Shown here in pieces: positions 20,017-27,190 of a stretch of DNA of 27,190 nucleotides. Made by a program: the position numbers and the translations under genes. The notes below the pieces were generated by a model. The model did not search any database, was not told the DNA's origin, and worked only from the letters and a program-made list of their open reading frames with translations. Every line of letters starts with the position of its first letter. Positions within the stretch are counted from its first letter, which is position 1. Source of the stretch: Gnetum montanum (Eukaryota; Streptophyta; Gnetopsida; Gnetales; Gnetaceae); the NCBI GenBank assembly GCA_015680685.1, contig MNCI01016190.1, positions 1-27,190 on the forward strand, read 5' to 3'.

Positions 20017-20110
20017 TATCATGCCTTAGTCAAGTGTTGCTTCCCAAAAGCTAAAAGGGCTCTAGGTTGTTCTTGTTTCAAAGTTCTAGGCCTAAATTAA
20101 TGGTGTTTCA

Positions 20111-20115
20111 ATGGT
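20111..20115. repeat. Target site duplication ATGGT, right copy
   Basis: Identical to 3217-3221 and directly after the GTTTCA end of the right LTR. Confidence 0.93.
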
Positions 20116-20690
20116 TACTTTCAATAGGAACAACTTCATCATATCATAGATGGGCTTTGATCAGAAATGAGGAGAACTCTTGGTGTTTATGCCCAAGGGC
20201 GATTATTAGAATTAAGAACTCATCAGATTCAACAGTTGATTAAGTAGGCGGTAAAAGAAGAAGGACAATTGAGGAAACATGAAATTGTAGAAGAATACAA
20301 CCACAATCCTTCCATTAGATAGAGGGAGGTTTGATTTTGTGATAGTGAGGAGGAATCATCACTTGATGAGGTGGTGAACCAAAAAAGCTTGTCAATTCAA
20401 AAACATACCTCTAAAATCATAGCTAAGATAAATTAGTTATAGAACTCTATGGATAATAGATTTCAAGTTGTGCTAGAAATTGCTGAAGAGTTTAAAGAAC
20501 AAGGTAGTGATTATGATTGTAGGAGGCGAGAGGAAGCTAAATGTGCCAATCAAAAAGGTAAGGACAAGATTACTGTAGTAGAGGAATTTGCAGAAATGGA
20601 ATCAAATTATGATGGTAGGTGTGACATCTACCAATATGAACATCCTAAGGGATGTTACTCCATCGTATCACATTTATAGAAGTTTGGGAT
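20116..20690 (+). pseudogene. gag, 3' part, of the Athila-like element
   Basis: Continuation of the gag cut at 3221. The frame HGYFQ..EQLHHIIDGL across the junction resembles the 'cPhH...W....FY.GL' end of the gag core, with LGVYAQG where the family usually has a small-residue motif. Further on are RTHQIQQLIK, an acidic/Lys-rich segment and the 76-codon open stretch at 20449-20679 (EEFKEQGSDYDCRRREEAKC). Stops and one frame change break it. No zinc knuckle is visible. Confidence 0.7.
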
Positions 20691-21429
20691 GTATGCTTTG
20701 AATCCATGACTAGCAAGAAGGAAAACACCTAGAAGGTTGCCTTATCCCCAAGGCAATCCTAGGTAGTTCCATTAGCAACAATAGTATTATCCAAGTGGAA
20801 CTACACTACAACTGTACAAGTAGTATCAATAGTGGTAGTAACCACAGTCATGGGTGCTACCATCATCAAGGAAGAAATACCCTTACAGATAACCCAATCC
20901 ATATCGGTATTATGTTTAGTAGCCCCTATTTCCATTTGACTCTTCCAGTCATGTTTCTACCTTCCAACATTACTACTTTACTCTTGAATATTATCAAATC
21001 CATTCTCCACATTTAAGGAGGAGTACGATCTTTTATCCTTATCCTTCTATTCATGTATTTGTTTCGCTACCTTCAACACAATTACCACCTTCTCCATTTA
21101 TGTAAGGTGAACTTCTAGCCCAACCATAGCAATGCAACATCACTAGGGCCATTAATCTACAACCAATTCCTCAATTGAGTGGCTTAGACACTAGATCATA
21201 AAAAATATCTTTTTTTTGATCCAATAGTCAACTTAAGCCCTCACATACACATATGGTTAGTAACCATGCTTCTCCATCTCTCTTTGCACCTAATTCCTTC
21301 GAGTCCCCTTCAAACTAAATACCACCTAGGATCTATACTGTTATGCTCACTCATGCTATATTTGATTGGATCTAGGCTAGCAACTTTTCTAGGAAATTAG
21401 CTGATCTTGGACGTCATCTTATTTATTTA
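20691..21429 (+). pseudogene. Gln/Pro/Tyr-rich gag-pol linker
   Basis: Low-complexity coding remnant. One frame gives PYPQGNPR, then YYPSG, YPYR, NPYRYY and YPYPSIHVF, with most stop codons (TAG/TAA) standing where Gln would suit the context. It later reaches KLADLGRHLIYLQISRNKPCKSLLDLG, leading into protease. The 73-codon frame at 20795-21016 is a shadow of it. Confidence 0.5.
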
Positions 21430-21900
21430 CAAATTTCTAGGAACAAACCATGTAAATCTCTTCTTGATTTAGGTTTTGATAAAATTGATTTCTCATGAAA
21501 TGTATATTAAATGAAACCTATTGCCTCTCAAGAAGAGCCATATCAAATTGAAATTGGTAGACTAGTCCATCACTATTCCATTGGGATTGGTAGAAGAAAT
21601 TATGACCATTATTTGTGAGTGATATTATCCTACTAATTTTCTAGTAATCAAAGTGGAGAACTGTAAAAGGGACTTTCTAATCATCATGGGAAGGGCATGG
21701 CTAAGCATCGTTGATGTAGGAATGGGCATCCAAGATCTTTTCCTAGAAATATCTAAGTAAAATACATTTGGGAAGATTGAGAAGAAGCAAGTTCCATGCA
21801 TTGCATACAATAATATAGGGTGCAATTGCATGCAGAAACTCTAGTCCATTAAATGAGAATCTATTTTCACATGCAAGAAATGTGCACTAGAAGAAGATAT
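21430..21900 (+). pseudogene. Protease of the Athila-like element
   Basis: SLLDLGFDKIDF (about 21457-21492) stands where the active-site D-L/S/T-G is expected: Asp-Leu-Gly is kept. About 140 bases later the second conserved block reads FLVIKVENC then FLIIMGRAWLSIVDVG (about 21682-21715), corresponding to the usual 'LGRPFL...' block. A frame change lies between the two. Decayed, non-functional. Confidence 0.7.
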
Positions 21901-22079
21901 TCAAAGGTGTCTATACACAATAGGCACAAAATTAGAGGGCACCTAGTTGTTGACTATTGATTCTAAAAGCAGCACACTTTACATGGAACCTACTGAGATC
22001 CTAACATGCACTTATGCCATAGGCATGGATGAATTAGAGTAAGTTCATCACCAACTCTTTAATAATGTAAATGATGCTA

Positions 22080-23095
22080 CCTATTGAAAAGAGCTGAAAA
22101 TTCCCAAAAATTTAAGTAAGAGCCCCTTGAGTTAAAAACTCTACCTACTGGCATAAAATATGCATTCTTAAAAAATGGGAAGCCAGTAATAATCAATACA
22201 TATCTTACTCTAGAACAGAAATAGATGCTATTGAATGTGGTTAAAAAATGATTAGCACCCTTTGCTTGGTCATATCTTGAATTCATAGGAATTGATCCTA
22301 GGATATGCCAACATTGTATCTACACCAACCAAGCCATGAAGCTAAAGAGACAACCATAGAGGTGATTAAACCCAAAATTGAAGCAAATTATCAAAGAGAA
22401 AATCAAATAGCTCCTCAAGAAAGAATTTATCTATTCCATTGTGGATAGTAAGTAGGTTAGTCCACTCATAATTATACCAAAAAAGGTGGCAAGTCATAGG
22501 TCAACATTGATTTTTGGCTATTAAACATGACATCATTCAAGGATCATTTTCCATTGTCATTCATTGATCAATTGTTAGATGGTTATAGTGGCTATAACCA
22601 AATCTAGATCTTGCTAGAGGATTAGGCCAAAAAAACATTGATGAGTCTCTAGGGGATCTTTGCATATTGCAAGATGCCTTTTGGTCTATGCAATGCTCCT
22701 ACTACATTCCAATGCCTGCTCTTAAGCATCTTTTAGCAACGGATCAGTAGTGGAGTGGAGGTCTTTATGAATGATTTTTCCACTTATGGTGCTACATTCG
22801 AGCAAGCCTTGGACCACCTTGAGTAAGTACTAAAAAGATATGTGGACACAATACTATGGATCAATTGGAAAAAGAGCCATCTCATGGTTTAAGAAGGCAT
22901 TATATTAGGGCATATAATCTCATATGTAGAAATTGAGGTCGATCCTAGAAAAATAAGGATCATCCAAGGAATTACTTGCCAACTAGAAATTGTAAAATAT
23001 GTCTAGTCATTTGTTGGACACATTGGCTACTACTGGCGATTCATAGAGAATTTCCCTAAGATTTCAAAATCATTGGTTAAGCTAGCAAAGAAAGA
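22080..23095 (+). pseudogene. Reverse transcriptase of the Athila-like element
   Basis: Landmarks in order: LKTLPTGIKYAFL, IINTYLTLEQK, FAWSYLEFIGIDPRICQH, LNPKLKQIIKEKIK, FIYSIVDSK, VSPLIIIPKK, SFKDHFPLSFIDQLLDGYSGYNQI, KMPFGLCNAPTTFQ, FMNDFSTYG, LGHIISYVEIEVDPRKI. Two lesions stand out. FIDQLL runs straight into DGYSGYNQ, so a dozen or so residues normally found between these motifs are gone. The FMDDF active site reads FMNDF (about 22774). Many TAG stops replace Trp or Gln. The LNPxLK and APTTFQ blocks favour the Athila branch. Confidence 0.87.
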
Positions 23096-23575
23096 TTCTT
23101 CATTTATCTAGAACAAGGAATTTGAAAAAGCATTCCAATAGTTGAAGGAGAAACTTGTAGAAACTCCAATTCTATAGGTACCCAACTAGTTCAACCCATT
23201 TCATGTTATGACAAATGCATCAAATTATGTCTTAGGAGCTATGCTTACATAGTTGGATAATAAGAAACATTCATATTACATCCACTACACAAGTTGAAGC
23301 ATTGTGGATGCACAATTGAATTACACCACCATAGAAAAGAAATTGATGGTAGTGGTGTTTGCTCTAGAATAGTTTAGGCATTATGTGATTGGATACAAAG
23401 TGTTTGTGCACATGAACCATAGTACCATTTACTTCCTCATGAACAAGCCAAAGGTAAGTTCGTGTGCCATATGGTGGCTAGAGTTCTTATAGGAATTCAA
23501 TCTTACAATGGTAGATCAAAAGGGAACTGAGAATGTAGTTATTGATTACTTGTCTTTGTTGTGATGTGGCAATGA
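23096..23575 (+). pseudogene. RNase H of the Athila-like element
   Basis: FEKAFQ.LKEKLVETPIL, then FHVMTNASNYVLGAML, where the first catalytic Asp of 'CDAS' is Asn. VDAQLNYTTIEKKLMVVVFAL keeps the Glu. HMNHSTIYFL has Asn in place of the Asp of 'YTDH'. The end GTENVVIDYLSLL keeps the last Asp. Catalysis would be lost. Both changes are G-to-A on this strand, that is C-to-T on the other. Confidence 0.85.
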
Positions 23576-23923
23576 AGAGGAGAAAAGTGCATTGTGTAAT
23601 CTATTTCCTGATGAACTCCTCTTTGCTAGGGCTATAACTAAACAATTACCCTTAGAACCTAAATGGTATGATGACATTCTCATCTATTTTCTTACTCAAG
23701 AGATGCCAAAAGGGTTGGATCACCGAAAGAAAAAATAGTTCCTTCACTAGGTGAAATGCTTCATGGAGATCAATAGACACCTCTATAAGGTGTGCATCAA
23801 CGGCCTAGTTCATTGGTATGTCCTTGATGCTGATCAACTACACATTCTCCAAGATGCTCATGAGGGTCCTTGTAGGGATCACTATTCTGGGAGATGCATG
23901 ACCATTAAGATTCTAATGGCAGG
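23576..23923 (+). pseudogene. Integrase N-terminus of the Athila-like element
   Basis: Linker LFPDELLFARAITKQLPLEPKWYDDILIYFL, then KGLDHRKKK, LYKVCINGLVHWYV and the first half of the zinc finger, ILQDAHEGPCRDHYSGRC (His pair present). The open part from 23751 stops at 23936 just inside an inserted LTR. The Cys pair of the finger is on the other side of the insertion, at 24667 onward. Confidence 0.83.
23919..23923. repeat. Target duplication GCAGG left of the solo LTR
   Basis: GCAGG here and GTAGG at 24662-24666 flank the insertion and differ by one C/T. The interrupted protein motif (ILMAG | GYYLP) confirms the insertion point. Confidence 0.72.
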
Positions 23924-24661
23924 TGATGAGTGGTGAGGTACCCCTACACTCAACCATACAAATATAAGCATTCACATGCGATCCGATCGAACTCTGTGGA
24001 TAGGCTAGTTGTGGTATGTGTATGATGTGATCCTAAACTAGTGCTACTCCTAAAGACAATGGAAGATAATCTTGATTAAACTAATGAGTAATAGGAAATG
24101 AAGTCTAAGCTAACCTAAGTGCGATGAGCATCTGTTTCTTAATCATCTGTACACATCTTGGACCTCGTGCATGATGACTATTGGGATTACCAAGCGTAGA
24201 TCCTAGGTACGCTACTAGGTTAACAATAGGAATAGTAAATGATGATAACGAAATATTAACTAAGAAAATAATAAAGAACAATAACAATTAAATAATTAAA
24301 ACTAAGTGAATGCTATAATGATGAAGTAATATCGATCTTTATTTCTGGTCATGTGTGCGTCCAAGTATGTCACACTCGAATAAAGGTGCCATACAATTAC
24401 AAGCATCACACTGCGGGCATGCACTGGGAAAATATTCTAACTCCTATGGAAAAAAATGCAAGGGCTTCGCTACAACTACTAGAAAGGTGCCTCAATCAGG
24501 CGGAAGGCCCTCTTATTTATAGGCTAGAATAGGTGCCGCGTAAACGGGGCCACGTCGACGCATGGGAGGATGCATCGATGGGGCCGTGTTGACAGGGCCG
24601 CATATACGGGGGTCCCGTATATGTGGCCTAGTAAACGTGGCAACCAATTTACACTTCATCA
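23924..24661. mobile_element. 738-bp solo LTR within the Athila-like integrase
   Basis: Begins TGATGAGTGG and ends ACTTCATCA, with TG..CA and the short inverted ends TGATGA/TCATCA, flanked by 5-bp near-identical duplications. It has no coding content. A TTATTTATAGG at about 24511-24521 could be the TATA box if it reads on the plus strand, leaving about 140 bases to the end. The last 130 bases are much richer in G+C than the rest and carry a perfect hairpin (24601-24623). A solo LTR arises by recombination between the two LTRs of an element. A small non-autonomous element with similar ends is the alternative. Confidence 0.75.
24601..24623. repeat. Perfect hairpin in the solo LTR
   Basis: CATATACGGG and CCCGTATATG are exact 10-base inverted arms around GGT. 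Placed about 90 bases after the possible TATA box, it could fold in the transcript leader. Confidence 0.85.
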
Positions 24662-24666
24662 GTAGG
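24662..24666. repeat. Target duplication GTAGG right of the solo LTR
   Basis: Partner of GCAGG at 23919-23923 with one transition between them. Confidence 0.72.
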
Positions 24667-25680
24667 GTATTATTTGCCAATAATTTTAGGGATGCTCAGT
24701 AATTTGTCCACTCTTGTGAATGCTACTAACAATATGATGGAATGATTACTTGAATGGAGGGACCTCAACAGTGGATATAACCACTGGAATCCTTCGACAT
24801 CTAGGGCATTGATTTCATGGGTTCTATCATGCCCATGTCAAATGGAAAGTTGTACATCATAATCAATATTAACTATTGTATGAAATGGGGGGAAGCAACA
24901 CCATCATTGACTATGCATCTTCTACTGCTACTTGGTTTGTACAACAAAATGTTGTAAATATGTTTGGTATGCCATGTGCATTAATCATTGACAATGGAGT
25001 CCACTTTATAGGCACTACCTTTTGGAAGCTTATGCAACACTTGGGGGTTAAACATAAACTAACAACACCCTACCACCTCCAAGCCAATGGCCAAGCTAAG
25101 GTTACAAATAGGGAAATCACAAAGATCTTAACAAGAACAATTAGCAAATATAGGAGGATTGGAGTACCAAACTCAATGATGCTCTCTGGGCCTACTAGTC
25201 AACATGGAAACTTCTTATAGGATATTCTTCCTATGAAATGGTGTATGGAAAATTACCAACACTTCCTATTCAATTTGAGCTTTGTACACTTTCAATAGCT
25301 TATGACCTTGACCTTGACTTAAGTCTAGTACAAAAAGAAAGATTAATGAATCTCAACTTGCTAGAAAAAAATCAATTGGTGGCCTTGTCATCTAATGAGT
25401 TGCACAAGGCATTCAACAAAAAGTGTCATAACCTTAAAATTAGGAAAGTCAAATTTCAACAAGAAGATAAGGTCCTCTACTAGAACCCCACACATGTACC
25501 TCAATGAACTAAGTTCCAGACATTGTGGGAAGGACCTTATATCATTTACGAAATCTTTTCTTTTGGGGTCATGATGATTTACAAACTTGAGATCCTAGAC
25601 AAGAAGTATTTGTTCAACATAGAACAAGTTAAACCTTTCCATGAGCCTAAGCAAGCCACTGCAACCAATGCCTCATTGGA
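24667..25680 (+). pseudogene. Integrase core and C-terminus of the Athila-like element
   Basis: Resumes with GYYLPII, then after a one-base shift FRDAQ and FVHSCE (end of the zinc finger). The core has FDI.GIDFMGSIMPMSNGK with the first Asp, then from 24876 FGMPCALIIDNGVHF with the second Asp, and TPYHLQANGQAKVTNREI. The catalytic Glu of the usual 'GQ.EV.NRE' is Lys here (25098-25100). The C-terminal part has MVYGKLPTLPIQFE, KIRKVKFQQEDKVLY (25238-25483) and the GPY/F module LWEGPYIIYEIF (about 25529-25560). Open frames here are longer than elsewhere in this element, but it is still dead. Confidence 0.88.
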
Positions 25681-25740
25681 TGGACAACCACACTCAATCT
25701 TTTGGATCTCCTCCTTTCAACTTAGTTGTGGAGGAGATAG

Positions 25741-27190
25741 CCATCCATGCTAACTATATAAGTGACTTAGTTTTTCATCTTTTTGTTTTACATCTTATTA
25801 TTTTTACAACTTTTTATTTTACACCTTCTTTATCTTACACCTTTTTTGTTTTTATGTTATTAATTTTTAAAACTTTTCTTTTACAACATCATTAGTACAT
25901 TTTATTTTCTTAATTATTTTACAATTTCTTGTATATTTTTCTTTATTTTGGTGTGATTTTCTTATTGTGTTTTAATAATAATATGTCTTATTAACAAATG
26001 GATATAGTGTAGTTGTTTGATGTGGGCATGTGCTATTTGGTTATTTGATTATTGGTGTCTAGATTCTAGCTTTGAATTTTGTTACTGATAACTTAGACAT
26101 GGTTTCTTTTTGATGAATAGGTAGTGAGTCCAAAATATCCACCCATCCACAAACTCTATGATTTTTCTTATTTTGGAAGTATAATGTCCCTTTTCCAATA
26201 ATGAAACTTTAACGAACTTATGACCTTGGTAGTTTTTGGACTTGGAAAGGATTCAAAGGTTTCAACATGATGTGATTTCAAGGAAAATTGGTACTCTTTG
26301 TGCTTTTCTGCTTACTTGGGTGCATGTGTATTTTCAAGGATTTCTTATCATTTCGTGTCAACCAATAATAGGAAGTTAAATAAGTATTTGCATGGTGTGG
26401 TTCCCATTTCAAAAAAAAATGATGAAAATTCAAAGCACATCCCTTAAACAAAATAAACTGGCTACAAGCACTAGTAATGGAACTAGAATGTTATGTTACC
26501 CATGCTTGAAGGTTCCCTCTAACTAAGGTCCTTTCTCAATTTCGACTTCTCTTTTCGTCTTCAATAGGAAATGGTGGTTATTCTGTGTGAGCACCCTTGT
26601 ATCTCAAGGGAGTGGACTAGTCTTAGAATGATAATGCAAAGTCATTAAACAAGGCTAGTTTAGACAAGGATGTATTTCATTAGGTCATTTAACCACAAAA
26701 CTCATGAGGGACTTCATGTAACCTTAATTGAAAACTCAATTTCATCCTTTCTGTCATCCATTTATGCTTTCCATGCCTCATCTTAGTGCTGGTTTCATGT
26801 TCTTGTTTGATGTCTTGATTTGACATGTCAAAATTGTTAGGTAATTTCTTTTAGGTTTTGTACTTTAACGTTCCATAACCATTAATCATCCACGGGGCCC
26901 ACAGACTCCTCAGTTTGAAGTTATGCAAGGACAATAAAGGGACTATGCCTGCTTTGGGATGGACCCTCTTGCATACCTTTTGGTTGGGTTAGTTAAGTTC
27001 TTTATTCTTAGACATTTTCACAATCTAATCCTTTTGTGTGCGTCATCAATGACATCAACTTATGGGCATCTTTACAATGTTTGTTAGTGACATATGTATC
27101 TTTTTTATTGTTGTGAATTCTTTAATCCTCTTCAAGCATTTCATGACTTTTGGAATTTTCAAAATTTACTAATGAACTACTTATCCATTT
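25741..27190 (+). other. T-rich noncoding tail after the Athila-like pol
   Basis: About 1.45 kb with no recognised coding sequence. It starts with a T-rich run (25768-25990) and later holds ordinary AT-rich sequence without tandem repeats. Athila elements are known for a long 3' region that may hold an env-like frame; none is visible. No polypurine tract plus LTR start could be fixed, and no match to the left flank (930-2240) was found. Confidence 0.5.

Larger units (their letters stand above)
3222..20110 (-). mobile_element. Complete Tat-like LTR retrotransposon with an antisense gene
   Basis: A 16,889-bp insertion bounded by LTRs (3222-4926 and 18432-20110), TG..CA ends and 5-bp ATGGT duplications. 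Coding order on the minus strand is gag, protease, RT, RNase H, a second archaeal-type RNase H, integrase. The second RNase H marks the Tat/Ogre branch of Ty3/gypsy. Gag-protease (18036-14272) and pol (10060-6865) are separated by about 4.2 kb, which carries repeats and a multi-exon gene on the opposite strand. The element is dead: stop codons throughout, altered RT and protease active sites, and an integrase deletion. It is younger than the Athila-like element it split. The two LTRs differ at roughly one position in six over a hand-aligned 165-bp sample, so the insertion is old. Confidence 0.93.
18432..20110 (-). repeat. 5' LTR of the Tat-like element (1679 bp)
   Basis: Full-length partner of 3222-4926, with TG..CA ends. 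It drives transcription of the element on the minus strand. From the TATA position, U3 is about 1.1 kb (20110 to about 18950) and R plus U5 about 0.5 kb. In a hand alignment of about 165 bases at the U5 end I count 29 differences to the other LTR, 27 of them transitions. Confidence 0.95.
2010..25740 (+). mobile_element. Decayed Athila-like Ty3/gypsy retrotransposon, interrupted twice
   Basis: Domain order on the plus strand is gag, protease, RT, RNase H, integrase, the Ty3/gypsy order. Athila-like features are an RT segment reading RKDHFPL-like (here SFKDHFPLSFIDQ), MPFGLCNAPTTFQ, an FMxDFS active-site block, QLNYTTIEKKL in RNase H, a 'GTENVVIDYLS' end, and 'PDELLFA' before integrase. It is interrupted at 3221/20116 by a 16.9-kb minus-strand element inside gag, and at 23923/24662 by a solo LTR inside integrase. 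With both insertions removed, the body is about 6.1 kb. Frames are broken by many stops and single-base shifts. No terminal repeats could be matched between its left flank (930-2240) and right flank (25740-27190), so its outer limits are only approximate. Confidence 0.8.

Noticed and set aside
25641-25895. 84-codon plus-strand frame at the end of pol as a possible env-like start
   Set aside because: It is an alternative frame of the integrase C-terminus running into a T-rich stretch; Phe/Leu content reflects composition only.

Overview
This window holds no intact host gene. It is plant intergenic DNA made of old, nested, decayed LTR retrotransposons. Three things point to a large-genome seed plant, and a gymnosperm such as a conifer is my best guess (inference). 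These are the Ty3/gypsy lineages present (a Tat-like element with two RNase H domains and an Athila-like element), the strong divergence between the two LTRs of one insertion, and a single-n scaffold join flanked by a 48-bp duplication, which is typical of short-read assembly of a huge genome.

Layers. (1) The oldest recognisable layer is an Athila-like Ty3/gypsy element on the + strand. Its gag starts near 2010-2240 and is interrupted at 3221. It resumes at 20116 and is followed by protease (about 21430-21900), reverse transcriptase (about 22080-23095), RNase H (about 23100-23575) and integrase (about 23576-25680). Its LTRs are not visible and probably lie outside the window or are lost. (2) A related gag fragment lies inverted at 1-930, head to head with the first, across about 1.1-1.3 kb of unassigned AT-rich sequence. 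(3) A complete 16.9-kb Tat-like element on the - strand (3222-20110) sits inside the Athila-like gag. It has LTRs of 1705 and 1679 bp with TG..CA ends and a 5-bp target duplication ATGGT on both sides. (4) A 738-bp solo LTR (23924-24661) splits the Athila-like integrase zinc finger, with target duplication GCAGG/GTAGG.

The Tat-like element is the most interesting part. On its own (-) strand it reads: 5' LTR, primer-binding site, gag (from 18036), protease (to 14272), a tandem-repeat block (14280-13980), an antisense gene, then pol from its own ATG at 10060 (RT, RNase H, second RNase H, integrase), a 38-bp tandem array (6850-6150), a 1.2-kb tail, polypurine tract and 3' LTR. The antisense gene (+ strand, about 10623-13627) has at least four introns with GT..AG borders, and each checked splice keeps one reading frame. 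That frame is interrupted by in-frame stops, every one of which is a single C-to-T change away from CAG, CAA or CGA. Pol and gag-pro are therefore separated by about 4.2 kb, and a good 3' splice site lies just before the pol ATG, which recalls the intron of Ogre elements.

Nothing here looks able to move today. RT, RNase H, integrase and protease active-site residues are altered in one or both elements, the Tat-like integrase has lost the second half of its core, and stop codons are frequent. The transition-rich decay fits long-term cytosine methylation.
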